A DNA stretch of 64,000 nucleotides from Streptomyces camponoticapitis (GCF_014646115.1 NZ_BMMV01000033.1:1-64000); one strand, 5' to 3'. Positions 15,682 to 24,570 are shown, counted from the stretch's first letter. A program made the numbers and translations. The notes: generated by a model from the letters alone, not told the origin.

Positions 15682-16953
15682 ATGACCGCGAAGGGCCAGG
15701 CGAGGACCGGCACGACCGGCACCATCGGCCGAGCGGCACCGGCCGTGCTCCTGTTCGCCTCCACCCTCACCGTCATGGCGGGGACGGTACTCGTCCCCGT
15801 CCTGGCGCTGATCCGTGACGACCTCGGTATCGGCTCCACCGCGGCGGGGCTGCTGCTCACCGCGCACGCGCTGTCGATCGCGGTGGCCGGTCCGCTCGCG
15901 GGCTGGTCGATCGACCGCTGGGGGCTGCGCGCGCCACTGGTCACGGGGCTGCTCGTGTACGGACTCGCGGGCGGCGCGGGCCTGTTCGTCGAGTCGTACA
16001 CCGCGCTGATCATCAGCAGGCTCGTCTTCGGCGTGGGCGCCGCGGCGGTGTTCACCGGTTCCACGGTGGCCCTGCTGACGCTCTATCAGGGGGCCGAGCG
16101 GGACCGGGTGATCGGCCGGCGTTCGACGGCCATCAGCTTCGGCGGCATCGTGTGGCCGCTGCTGGGCGGCGCGCTCGGCGGGATCTCCTGGCACAGCCCC
16201 TTCGCGGTCTATCTGGTCGGTCTGCCGGTCGGTGTGGCGATGCTGTGGGTGCTGCCCTCGGTCCCGGCCGCCGAGCGCGGTGCCGGTCGCGGGAACACGG
16301 TGCGGCTGCTGCGCCTGTTGCCCGTGCGGGTGTGGGGGCTCTACGCGGTGTCGTTCGTCAGCTCGCTGCTTCTGTACGTGCTCGCGGTCTTTCTGCCGCA
16401 GCGGCTGGCGCAGGTGGGTGTCGAGCGGCCGTTTCTCGTCGCCTGCTACACCATGGCCACCTCGCTGAGCGGCGCGGTGGCCGGTCTGGTCTATGTACGG
16501 CTGCGGCGGCGGTTCGACTACGCCGGACTGCTCCGGGTGGCCGCGGCGGCGTGGGTGGCGGGGCTGCTGGTGGCCGGTACGGCGCAGCACGTGGCGCCGC
16601 TGGCCGCCGCTCCCGCGCTGTTCGGGCTCGGCATGGGGGTGGCGGTGCCCACGCTGACCGTACTGATCGGTGAGGGCGCTCCGCCCGGTACGCGCGCCCG
16701 GGCCACCGCCCTGTCGGGGACCGCCGCGTTCACCGGCCAGTTCGTCTCGCCGCTGCTGGTGTGGCCGCTGGTGGGGGCGACCTCGCTCCGGGCGGGGTTC
16801 CTGGCCGCGGCGCTGCTCGCCGGGGCCGTGCTGCTCGCGGTCGGGGCGGTCCGGCCGGCGCCGCCACTCGTCACGGCGGGCGCGTTCCACCCTGATCGAC
16901 ACCGCCCCACCAGGCCGGTCGCCGGCCTTGAGAAGAACGGAGACGCGGCATGA
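15682..16953 (+). CDS. MFS exporter, 12-TM type
   Basis: A 423-residue major facilitator protein with about 12 hydrophobic segments, beginning VLLFASTLTVMAGTVLVPVL. Motif A-like GWSIDRWGLRAPL lies after the second segment. ATG 15682 has GAGGGA just upstream. It is shorter than the other two exporters in the cluster and may carry a different substrate or intermediate. Its stop overlaps the hydrolase start (ATGA). Confidence 0.85.
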   Translation: MTAKGQARTGTTGTIGRAAPAVLLFASTLTVMAGTVLVPVLALIRDDLGIGSTAAGLLLTAHALSIAVAGPLAGWSIDRWGLRAPLVTGLLVYGLAGGAGLFVESYTALIISRLVFGVGAAAVFTGSTVALLTLYQGAERDRVIGRRSTAISFGGIVWPLLGGALGGISWHSPFAVYLVGLPVGVAMLWVLPSVPAAERGAGRGNTVRLLRLLPVRVWGLYAVSFVSSLLLYVLAVFLPQRLAQVGVERPFLVACYTMATSLSGAVAGLVYVRLRRRFDYAGLLRVAAAAWVAGLLVAGTAQHVAPLAAAPALFGLGMGVAVPTLTVLIGEGAPPGTRARATALSGTAAFTGQFVSPLLVWPLVGATSLRAGFLAAALLAGAVLLAVGAVRPAPPLVTAGAFHPDRHRPTRPVAGLEKNGDAA

Positions 16954-17822
16954 ACGACGACACACCGGAAGTCCGTGAGATCACCCTGAACGCCGACGGC
17001 ATCCCCCTGTCGGCGCTGCTCGCCGAACCGCGCCACACACCCTCGCGGGCCGTGGTGGTCGCCGTGCACGGCGGCGGCATGCGGGCCGGCTACTTCGACG
17101 GCCGGGCCGCCCCGGGCCAGTCGCTGCTGGAACTCGGCGCGCGGCTGGGCTGGACCGTGCTCGCCGTGGACCGCCCCGGTTACGGCGGGTCGGCGCGGCG
17201 GCTGCCGGAAGGGCAGACCCTGGGGGAACAGGCCCTCACCCTGCACGCGGGGCTGGCGGACTTCGCCAACCGGTACGACACGGGCGCCGGGTTCCTCATG
17301 ATCGCCCACTCCTTCGGCGGCAAACTCGCCCTGACCGCCGCCGCTCAGCAGGGGGTCGAGCTGATCGGGCTGGACATCTCCGGCTGCGGACACCGTTACG
17401 CCGTGGAGACGGCCCAGTTGCCGACCACCGGCGCCCATGGCAACTGGCGGCTGAACTGGGGTGTGCTCAGGCTCTATCCGCCCAACGCCTTCAGGCTCAG
17501 CGGCCCGTTGGTGGCCCGGGTGCCCGCCCTGGAGGCGCGCGAGGCGCACACCTGGCCGCAGCGGTTCCCCGAGATCGCCGCGAGCATCCGGGCACCGGTC
17601 CGCTTCACCTTCGCCGAACACGAACTGTGGTGGCGTCACAGCGACGAGGAAATCGTCGCGCTGACGGGGCTGCTGAGTTCTTCACGCGTGGTCGTTGACC
17701 GGCTGCCGAACGCGGGCCACAACATAAGTCTCGGCTGGGCGGCCCGTTCGTACCATCTGCGCGCTCTCGCCTTTCTGGAGGAATGCCTTCTGGAGCGCCA
17801 GGTCGCGCTGTCGCGTCATTGA
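16950..17822 (+). CDS. Alpha/beta hydrolase
   Basis: A 290-residue alpha/beta-hydrolase-fold protein. The oxyanion region is VVAVHGGGMRAGY, the nucleophile elbow is IAHSFGGKLAL and a late histidine sits in NAGHNISLG, so the triad can form. Substrate is unknown; hydrolases in angucycline clusters act on epoxides, lactones or sugar esters. It starts inside the exporter stop and is the last gene before the control region of the PgaE-like oxygenase. Confidence 0.75.
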   Translation: MNDDTPEVREITLNADGIPLSALLAEPRHTPSRAVVVAVHGGGMRAGYFDGRAAPGQSLLELGARLGWTVLAVDRPGYGGSARRLPEGQTLGEQALTLHAGLADFANRYDTGAGFLMIAHSFGGKLALTAAAQQGVELIGLDISGCGHRYAVETAQLPTTGAHGNWRLNWGVLRLYPPNAFRLSGPLVARVPALEAREAHTWPQRFPEIAASIRAPVRFTFAEHELWWRHSDEEIVALTGLLSSSRVVVDRLPNAGHNISLGWAARSYHLRALAFLEECLLERQVALSRH

Positions 17823-17858
17823 ACGCGCGACGTGCCCGGAGGCGCGGGGCCCGACACT

Positions 17859-17888
17859 CCTCTGACGTGCCTCTGACCTTCCTCTGAC
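17859..17888 (+). promoter_or_regulatory. Three direct repeats with 11-bp spacing, SARP/OmpR-type activator site
   Basis: CCTCTGAC occurs at 17859-17866, 17870-17877 and 17881-17888, exactly 11 bp apart. SARPs and related winged-helix activators (ActII-ORF4; LndI as an OmpR-type example) bind such same-face direct repeats just upstream of the -10. The site lies in the gap before the PgaE-like oxygenase gene. No SARP or OmpR-type gene is present in this window. Confidence 0.6.
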
Positions 17889-18108
17889 ATACGCGTCACG
17901 TTCTTTCGGCCGGCTGCGCGTATCTGAGGAAACTTCACCGGGATCTGATCCGCGGTCCCTTGAACTCGACCTGAGAACCGAAGAGTCTGGGTGTCATATT
18001 TCGCCGCGCTGTCTTCCCCACCGACGTGCGATCCGGCGGCCGCCCAGGGCCTTGCCGCCAATTCCATCTCCCTTGAAGGAAGTTCCGACGATGGCCAAGG
18101 AGAAATAC

Positions 18109-19578
18109 ATGGACGCCGCTGTTGTTGTCGTGGGTGCCGGCCCGGCCGGTCTGATGCTCGCGGCCGAACTCAAACTCGCGGGTGCGGATGTCATCGCGCT
18201 GGAGAGCCGCTCGGAACGGAGCGGGGAGTCGCGCGGACTGGGCTTCACCACCCGCACGATGGAGGTCTTCGACCAGCGCGGGCTGCTGCCCCGCTTCGGG
18301 GACATCGAGATAAGCACCCAGGGCCACTTCGGCGGCCTGCCCGTCGACTTCAGCGTGCTGGACGGCGCGCACCAGGCCGCGAAGACGGTGCCCCAGTCCC
18401 AGACGGAGGCGAAGCTGGAGGAGTGGGTCGGCGAGCTCGGTGTGGACCTGCGGCGCGGCCACGAGGTGCTGTCCTTCACCGACGACGCGGACGGCGTCGA
18501 GATCGAGGTCCGGGGCCCGGACGGCGTCGAGACACTGCGCGCCGGGTATCTGGTGGGCTGTGACGGGGGCCGCAGCATGGTGCGCAAGGCCGCCGGCTTC
18601 GACTTCCCCGGGACCGCGTCGACCATGGAGATGTTCCTGGCCGATGTGAAGGGGCTCGACCTCGAACCGCGGATGATCGGCGAGACGCTGCCGGGCGGCA
18701 TGGTCATGATCGGCAAGCTCGGTGGCGGCATCACCCGGCTCATCCTCTGCGAGCGCGGCAACCCGCCCCAGCGCCGTACCGAGGCGCCGGCCTACTCCGA
18801 GGTCGCCGACGGCTGGAAGCGCGTGACCGGCGACGACATCTCGCACGGCGAGCCGGTGTGGGTCAGCGCCTTCGGCAACGCCACCCGGCAGGTCACCGAG
18901 TACCGCCGGGGCCGGGTCATCCTCGCCGGCGACTCGGCGCACATCCATCTGCCGGCCGGCGGCCAGGGCATGAACACCAGCATCCAGGACGCGGTGAACC
19001 TCGGGTGGAAGCTGGCCGCGGTGGTGCGCGGCAAGGCCCCGGAGAGCCTGCTCGACACGTACCACTCCGAGCGGCACCCGGTGGGCAAGCGGCTGCTGAT
19101 GAACACTCAGGCCCAGGGCCTGCTCTTCCTCAGCGGTTCGGAGGTCCAGCCGCTGCGTGACGTGCTGCGGGAGCTGATCGGGTACGAGGAGGTCAGCCGG
19201 CACCTCGCGGGCATGGTCAGCGGTCTGGAGATCCGTTACGACGTGGGCGGCGGCTCGCATCCGCTGCTGGGCCGCAGGATGCCGCACCTGGAGCTGATCG
19301 GGGAGAACGTCAAGACCAGCAGCACCGAGCTGCTGCACGCCGGGCGCGGTGTGCTGCTCGACCTCGGCGACAACGCGGTGCTGCGTGACCGCGCCCGGGG
19401 CTGGACGGACCGGATCGACGTGGTGACGGCGGCGCCGCACGGCGTCGCCGAGGGCAGCCCCCTGGCCGGCTCCGGCGCCCTGCTGATCCGCCCCGACGGT
19501 TACGTCGGGTGGGCCGCTCCGGGCAGCCACAGCGACCTCCCGATGGCGCTGGAGCGCTGGTTCGGGCCGTCCCGCTAG
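18109..19578 (+). CDS. FAD-dependent monooxygenase (PgaE/UrdE type)
   Basis: A 489-residue class A flavin hydroxylase. It shows VVVVGAGPAGLMLAAEL at the start, the GCDGGRS motif near residue 165 and VILAGDSAHIHLPAGGQGMN near 290. In angucycline pathways PgaE/UrdE/JadH hydroxylates C12 and opens the early tailoring sequence together with the PgaM-type fusion. ATG 18109 has a perfect AAGGAG six bases upstream and gives the family start MDAAVVVVG. The ATG at 18091 is possible but would add six residues. In many clusters this gene heads the core operon; here it sits about 8 kb after the fusion gene and has its own promoter region. Confidence 0.93.
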   Translation: MDAAVVVVGAGPAGLMLAAELKLAGADVIALESRSERSGESRGLGFTTRTMEVFDQRGLLPRFGDIEISTQGHFGGLPVDFSVLDGAHQAAKTVPQSQTEAKLEEWVGELGVDLRRGHEVLSFTDDADGVEIEVRGPDGVETLRAGYLVGCDGGRSMVRKAAGFDFPGTASTMEMFLADVKGLDLEPRMIGETLPGGMVMIGKLGGGITRLILCERGNPPQRRTEAPAYSEVADGWKRVTGDDISHGEPVWVSAFGNATRQVTEYRRGRVILAGDSAHIHLPAGGQGMNTSIQDAVNLGWKLAAVVRGKAPESLLDTYHSERHPVGKRLLMNTQAQGLLFLSGSEVQPLRDVLRELIGYEEVSRHLAGMVSGLEIRYDVGGGSHPLLGRRMPHLELIGENVKTSSTELLHAGRGVLLDLGDNAVLRDRARGWTDRIDVVTAAPHGVAEGSPLAGSGALLIRPDGYVGWAAPGSHSDLPMALERWFGPSR

Positions 19579-19617
19579 CGGGCGGTGGGCCGTTGGGGGC
19601 CGACGTCCCCGCCGAAA

Positions 19618-19645
19618 CGGGACCGGCGGCACCACGCCGGTCCCG
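19618..19645 (+). terminator. Hairpin after the PgaE-like gene
   Basis: An 11-bp perfect stem (19618-19628 with 19635-19645) and a 6-base loop lie 40 bases downstream of the stop. It is a probable terminator. Confidence 0.65.
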
Positions 19646-19843
19646 CCGTCGTGTGCGCCGCACGTCAGAGATTCAGGTCGGCGTGTGCGGACTGTCAATC
19701 CCCGGTGAAGTGCGTTGACCCGTGAGGGTCGACCGAAGAAGGTGGTTATCAGTCTCCATTGCTGTGCCTCCTGATTACGGCCGCCTTTCCGAGGGTGGCC
19801 TTCTTCCATTTGTCGGGGCTTCAGCGATGAAAAGGAGTCAGCG

Positions 19844-20080
19844 ATGGAAACGACCGGGACAGAACATGTTGTCCGGGTGGAGAAAGGTAACCCCGACGAC
19901 GAGGAGCTGGCCGCGGTGATCGCGGTGGTTCTCGCGTGTGCCGCCACCGCGGACGGGGACCAGGACGAATCGGACGAGAGCCCCGGAGCCGCCTTCAACT
20001 GGCGCCCCACGGAACGGGAATCCGCTTATCGCGGCCCTCGGGCCTGGCGGCATATTCCACCCGCTACAAGTCTTCGTTAA
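19844..20080 (+). CDS. Acyl-CoA carboxylase epsilon subunit
   Basis: A 78-residue protein with the typical epsilon-subunit start, VRVEKGNPDDEELAAVIAVV, an acidic middle and a basic RGPRAWR end. In Streptomyces these small subunits raise the activity of the alpha/beta acyl-CoA carboxylase. AAGGAG precedes ATG 19844. Its beta partner is probably the gene at 13193, about 6 kb away; the alpha subunit must come from elsewhere in the genome. Confidence 0.85.
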   Translation: METTGTEHVVRVEKGNPDDEELAAVIAVVLACAATADGDQDESDESPGAAFNWRPTERESAYRGPRAWRHIPPATSLR

Positions 20081-20202
20081 GAAACTTGTCGGCCGCCCCC
20101 GCAGCCGAAGAAGCTGTTCATGGGGGCTGCGCCGGTGACTCGGTTTCCCCAGCAGGTCGATCCCGTCCCTGACAGGTCGATCCCGTCTTGAAAGGCACGG
20201 TA

Positions 20203-20796
20203 ATGACTGAGAATCCCATCAAGCTGGCGGTGATCATCGGCAGTGTGCGGCGCGGACGATTCGGCCCCACCGTGGCCAAGTGGTTCGCCCGTCAGGCACG
20301 CGCCAACGGTGGTGTGAGCGTGGATGTCATCGACCTGCTCGACTTCCCGCTGCCGCTCCAGATGCCCTCACCCGGCCGGCCGTGCGAGACGGAGACGGCC
20401 GAGGTGCGCGACAGGCTCGGTGCCCGGCTGGCCGCCGCCGACGCGTTCGCCGTGGTGACCCCGGAGTACAACCACACGTTCCCGGCGGCCCTCAAGAACG
20501 CGATCGACTGGTACCGGGACGAGTGGCACGCCAAGCCGGTCGGCCTGGTCAGTTACGGCGGCATGAGCGGTGGCCTGCGCGCGTCGGAGCATCTGCGGCA
20601 GGTCTTCGCGGAGGTGCACGCCATGACCGTGCGCGACGCGCTCAGCTTCCACAACGCCTGGCGCCAGTTCGAGAAGGACGGTGCCCCGGTCTCCCCGGAG
20701 GGTTCCGAGGCCGCGGCCAAGGGCCTGCTCGGCCAACTCCTCTGGTGGGCCGAGACGTTGCGCGAGGCGCGGAGCACCCGCCCGTACAAGCACTGA
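20203..20796 (+). CDS. NAD(P)H-dependent FMN reductase
   Basis: A 197-residue flavodoxin-like reductase. IIGSVRRGRFGPTVAKW is the phosphate-binding loop and TPEYNHTFPAALKNAIDW the flavin-contacting motif of the FMN_red family, followed by YGGMSGGLRA. It can provide reduced flavin to partner oxygenases, most likely the two-domain ABM protein at 14734. ATG 20203 is preceded by AAAGG. Confidence 0.88.
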   Translation: MTENPIKLAVIIGSVRRGRFGPTVAKWFARQARANGGVSVDVIDLLDFPLPLQMPSPGRPCETETAEVRDRLGARLAAADAFAVVTPEYNHTFPAALKNAIDWYRDEWHAKPVGLVSYGGMSGGLRASEHLRQVFAEVHAMTVRDALSFHNAWRQFEKDGAPVSPEGSEAAAKGLLGQLLWWAETLREARSTRPYKH

Positions 20797-20899
20797 ACAA
20801 CCGGCCGGGGCGAGCCCGCCGGCACCCCCCACGACCGGTCCCCCACCGACGAATGTCCCTGAGCACCATCCCCATGTCACCCATGTTGGAGGCTTTCCC

Positions 20900-21817
20900 G
20901 TGCGTATCCCCCGCTCCCGTCTCGTCCTGGCCAGTCTGGCCGGCACGCTGATACTCGGCTGCGCCGTCGCGCCGTCGACCTCGGCCGCCCAGGCCCCGCC
21001 GGCCTCGGTGGAGGTCCGCGGCAGCCGTGTCCTGGACATCTCGGTGGGCCCCGGCGGACTGACCGCCCCGGCCACGACCACCCCCGGCGCGGTCACCTTC
21101 CGTGCCAGCACCACCGACCCCGCCGCCGGCCTGATCGGGCTGACGCGGCTCTCCCCCGGTGTGACCTGGGAGAGGTTCCGCGACATCCAGCGCCGGACGC
21201 TCTCCGACGACCCGGCCGTGGTCGTGCAGGCCCAGACGGAACTGGCCGCCTCCGCCGATCTGCTCGGCGGTGTGGTCACGCACCCGGGCCTGTCCGGCTC
21301 GTTCAGCCAGGACCTGACGCCCGGCACCTATCTGCTCTTCGAGTACTTCGACCTGGAGAGCCACCCCGCGCCCCGCTACCGCTGGCTGACCGTCAGCGGC
21401 GCGGCGAGCGGCACGCACCCGACGCCCACCGCGACCCTGGTCTCGGAGCGCGTCGCGGGCGCGCCCCGCTTCACGCTGTCGGGCACGGTGAAGGCCGGGC
21501 GCCCGCTGAAGTTCGTGAACAAGCTGCCGCAGGAGAACGAGGCGGTCTTCTTCCCGCTTGCCGCCGATGTGACCGAGTCCGACCTCACCTCGTACTTCGA
21601 CAAGTTCGGTCCCAACGGTGAATGGCCCGCCGACCCGCCGCCCTTCGACCAGTCCAAGGGCGTCGGCTCGCTGCCGCTGAACCCGCAGCGTTCGTCGGTC
21701 ATCCAGATCCCGCTGACCACCGGCCGCTACGTGGCACTCACCTGGCTGAAGGACGCGAGCGACGGCAGGACGCGGCTGGTCAAGGAGGGCCAGTACAAGA
21801 TCGTCGAGGTCCGCTGA
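20900..21817 (+). CDS. Secreted or lipid-anchored protein of unknown function
   Basis: A 305-residue protein with a clear export signal: RIPRSR, then LVLASLAGTLILGCAVAPSTSAAQA. The cysteine in LILGC could be a lipobox; AQA is an alternative signal-peptidase site. The mature part is hydrophilic and strand-rich, with no family I recognise. GTG 20900 has TTGGAGG seven bases upstream. It sits between the flavin reductase and an exporter, so an extracytoplasmic role in export, binding or resistance is possible but unproven. Confidence 0.6.
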   Translation: MRIPRSRLVLASLAGTLILGCAVAPSTSAAQAPPASVEVRGSRVLDISVGPGGLTAPATTTPGAVTFRASTTDPAAGLIGLTRLSPGVTWERFRDIQRRTLSDDPAVVVQAQTELAASADLLGGVVTHPGLSGSFSQDLTPGTYLLFEYFDLESHPAPRYRWLTVSGAASGTHPTPTATLVSERVAGAPRFTLSGTVKAGRPLKFVNKLPQENEAVFFPLAADVTESDLTSYFDKFGPNGEWPADPPPFDQSKGVGSLPLNPQRSSVIQIPLTTGRYVALTWLKDASDGRTRLVKEGQYKIVEVR

Positions 21818-21906
21818 GTGCGGCTCTTGACCTCAACCGCAGTTCAGCTTCTAACGTCACTGACCAGCGGGTTCGTCGCCTACGGCCCACGAGACAGGGG
21901 AATTTC

Positions 21907-23532
21907 ATGACTACGACCGCCGCGCCCCGCGCGGGCCGGAAAGAGTGGATCGGACTGGCCGTACTGGCCATGCCGACGCTGCTCATCGCGATGGACATGA
22001 CAGTCCTTCACCTGGCGGTTCCTTCACTGACCGCGGACTTGCAGCCCAGCACGTCGCAGCTGCTGTGGATCATGGACATCTACGGATTCCTGGTCGCCGG
22101 CCTGCTCATCACCATGGGAACCCTCGGCGACCGGATCGGGCGGCGCAAGCTGCTGATGACCGGCGCCGCCGCCTTCGGTATCGCCTCGGCACTCGCCGCG
22201 TTCTCCAACAGCGCCGAGATGCTGATCGTGACCCGGGCACTGCTCGGTGTCGCGGGCGCGACCCTGATGCCCTCCACGCTCTCCCTGATCCGCAACATGT
22301 TCCACGACGCCGCCCAGCGCACCGTCGCCATCAGTGTCTGGATGACCTGCTTCGCGGTGGGTGGCGCCCTCGGCCCGCTGCTCGGCGGATTCCTGCTCGA
22401 CTACTTCTGGTGGGGCTCGGCGTTCCTGATCGGCGTCCCCGTCATGGTGATCCTGCTCGTGCTCGGCCCCGTGCTGCTGCCCGAACACCGTGACGAGCAG
22501 GCGGGCAGGCTGGACTTCGGCAGCGCCGTGATGTCCCTGATCGCCGTCCTGTCCGTGGTCTACGGTCTCAAGCTGGTCGCCGAGGACGGCTTCGGTCTCC
22601 AGCCGGTCGCCTTCGTGCTGCTCGGTCTGGCCGTCGGGTACGCCTTCGTCCGCCGCCAGCGGTCGCTCGCCGACCCGCTGCTCGACCTGAGGCTCTTCCG
22701 TGAGCGCACCTTCAGCGCGTCGGCGGGTCTGCTCACCATCGGCATTCTGGTGATGGCGGGTTCGCAGCTCTTCACGCTCCAGTACCTCCAGCTCGTGCAC
22801 GGACTCTCCCCGCTGTCGGCCGGCCTCTGGTCGCTGCCCAACGCGGCCGGTCTGATGGTCGGTGCCATGTCGGCCCCGGCTCTCGCGGCGAAGATCCGCC
22901 CCGGTTACGTCATCGCCGGCGGCCTGGTCGTCGCGGCGATCGGGCTGGGAATGCTCACCCTGGTCAGCGCGAGCGCCGGGCTGGGCATCCTGGTGACGGC
23001 CTCCGCGATCATGGGTGCGGGTCTGGGGCCGATGGCCTCTCTCAGCACGGACCTCGTGGTCGGCGCGGCTCCGCCGGAGCGCGCCGGTGCGGCCTCGGCC
23101 ATCTCCGAGACGGGCACCGAGCTGGGCTCGGGTCTGGGTATCGCGGTCCTCGGCAGCATCGGCTTCGGTGTCTACCGCAGCGAGATCGAGAGCACCATGC
23201 CGTCGGGCGTCGACTCCGAGGCGGCGCACGAGTCGCTCGGCGGCGCGGTGGCGGCGGCCGAGGAGCTCGGCGGCAGGGCGGGCGACGAACTGCTCACCGT
23301 CGCCCGGGAGGCGTTCACGTACGGCATGCACGTGACGGCCATCGTCGGCGCCGCTGTCGCGCTGCTGCTGGCACTGCTGGCATCCGTCCTGCTGCGCGAC
23401 GTCAAGCCGGGCGCCGGCGGTCACGACGAGTCGGCGGACGGCGCCCCGGGGGGCGGCCCGGACGGCGCGGCCGAGACCTCCTCGGGCTCCGAGACGTCGA
23501 AGAGCGGGACCACGCTCGGAAGCAACATCTGA
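21907..23532 (+). CDS. MFS exporter, DHA2 family
   Basis: A 541-residue 14-segment drug:H+ antiporter. It opens LAVLAMPTLLIAMDMTVLHL, has motif A GDRIGRRKLLM and the DHA2 pattern with LDFGSAVMS in the central loop. The hydrophilic C-terminal 40 residues are Gly/Ser/Glu-rich. It resembles the JadL/LanJ class of angucycline exporters. ATG 21907 follows AGGGGAA. A hairpin follows the gene. Confidence 0.92.
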   Translation: MTTTAAPRAGRKEWIGLAVLAMPTLLIAMDMTVLHLAVPSLTADLQPSTSQLLWIMDIYGFLVAGLLITMGTLGDRIGRRKLLMTGAAAFGIASALAAFSNSAEMLIVTRALLGVAGATLMPSTLSLIRNMFHDAAQRTVAISVWMTCFAVGGALGPLLGGFLLDYFWWGSAFLIGVPVMVILLVLGPVLLPEHRDEQAGRLDFGSAVMSLIAVLSVVYGLKLVAEDGFGLQPVAFVLLGLAVGYAFVRRQRSLADPLLDLRLFRERTFSASAGLLTIGILVMAGSQLFTLQYLQLVHGLSPLSAGLWSLPNAAGLMVGAMSAPALAAKIRPGYVIAGGLVVAAIGLGMLTLVSASAGLGILVTASAIMGAGLGPMASLSTDLVVGAAPPERAGAASAISETGTELGSGLGIAVLGSIGFGVYRSEIESTMPSGVDSEAAHESLGGAVAAAEELGGRAGDELLTVAREAFTYGMHVTAIVGAAVALLLALLASVLLRDVKPGAGGHDESADGAPGGGPDGAAETSSGSETSKSGTTLGSNI

Positions 23533-23605
23533 ACCACCTGAAGCACCGGGCCTGCTGACGGGCCGTCAGGCCGAACCGCACGGTCGGCGGGTCCGGAGTT
23601 GCGAA

Positions 23606-23631
23606 GGGCCGGGGAGTCCGCTCCCCGGCCC
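23606..23631 (+). terminator. Hairpin after the DHA2 exporter
   Basis: GGGCCGGGGAG pairs perfectly with CTCCCCGGCCC across a 4-base loop, 73 bases after the stop. It is a likely terminator. Confidence 0.65.
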
Positions 23632-23769
23632 CTCGCCCGGACCATCCGGTGTCGTACGAACGCCCCGCCGGCGCCGCCGGACCACGGCACCATCGGGGCA
23701 CGCGCGTGTGATCGCAGCCATACGAAAGGCCGGCTCGGCCGGCCACGAAGAGAACGGGAGGCTCGCCCT

Positions 23770-24390
23770 ATGGAGCAGTCGGAAGACAGGACCGCCACGG
23801 TCGAATTCGTGCTGGACGTCATCTGCGCGGCGTCGTACATCGCGTACGTCCGCCTGGAGCGCGCGATCGAGCGGGTGCGGGCCGACGGAGGCAAGGTCGA
23901 GGTGGTCTTCCGTCCCTTCCAACTCGCGCCGGACGCGGCCTTCGACGGAGAGCCGCTGCTGGAGGTGCTCACCGGGATGTTCGGCAAGCACGTGGTGGCG
24001 GAGACCCAGCAGGCCGCGGCCGACGCGGTGAAGGACGGCGTGACGCTGGACTACGGCCGGGCGGTGGCCGCCGACACCTTCGAGGCGCACCGTCTGATCC
24101 AATCCGCGGCCTCGCGCGGGCTGGGCGAGGCGGCGGTCGAGCGGCTGTTCCGGGCGCACTTCACCGACGGTCTGAACATCGCCGACCCCGCGACGCTCCA
24201 GCGGCTGGCGGCCGAGATCGGGGTCGACGCGAACGACGCCCCGGCCGACCGGCTCCGCGCCGATCTGGCCCGCGTGCGCGCCGGCGGCATCCGTTCGGTG
24301 CCGCAGATCTCCTTCGACGGCGGCCGGGCACTGGCCGGCACACAGTCGGAGACGACCTACGCCAAGGCACTCCAGACGGCAGCGGCGTAG
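23770..24390 (+). CDS. FrnE-like DsbA-family protein
   Basis: A 206-residue thioredoxin-fold protein of the FrnE / 2-hydroxychromene-2-carboxylate isomerase class, with the helical insert (residues 70-150) and the cis-Pro region GIRSVPQISFDG. FrnE itself belongs to the frenolicin aromatic polyketide cluster. The usual CPWC redox motif reads CAAS here (VICAASYIAY), so disulfide chemistry with two cysteines is not possible. A glutathione/mycothiol-like isomerase or structural role is more likely. ATG 23770 lies behind GGGAGG. Confidence 0.7.
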   Translation: MEQSEDRTATVEFVLDVICAASYIAYVRLERAIERVRADGGKVEVVFRPFQLAPDAAFDGEPLLEVLTGMFGKHVVAETQQAAADAVKDGVTLDYGRAVAADTFEAHRLIQSAASRGLGEAAVERLFRAHFTDGLNIADPATLQRLAAEIGVDANDAPADRLRADLARVRAGGIRSVPQISFDGGRALAGTQSETTYAKALQTAAA

Positions 24391-24409
24391 GACAGGCCCG
24401 GGTCTTCAC

Positions 24410-24489
24410 GGCCCGGGGCGCCCGGCGCGGTGCGTCGCGACTCGCGGGATCCGGCTCCTACCGGGCGTACGCGAGCGGGTGAGCACAAC
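24410..24489. repeat. 80-bp direct repeat, copy 1
   Basis: Identical over all 80 bases to 24587-24666 (offset 177 bp). It begins GGCCCGGGGCG and ends GAGCACAAC. It lies 20 bases after the FrnE-like gene stop. Sequence beyond the ends diverges at once. Confidence 0.95.
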
Positions 24490-24551
24490 GCGCGGCAAAG
24501 CGCCCTGCCGGGCCTTACGGGCCCGTGAAAATCCGCCGGACAGGGCTGGGA

Positions 24552-24570
24552 CGTGCCACGACGTGGCACG
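24552..24570. promoter_or_regulatory. Perfect palindrome between the 80-bp repeats
   Basis: CGTGCCACG and its inverse CGTGGCACG are separated by one base. The shape fits a dimeric repressor operator, for example of a TetR protein. It could also form a small hairpin. Confidence 0.45.

Noticed and set aside
22024..23424. 466-residue reverse-strand frame opposite the DHA2 exporter
   Set aside because: It is Gln/Arg/Gly-rich low-complexity translation antisense to a clear 14-TM transporter.
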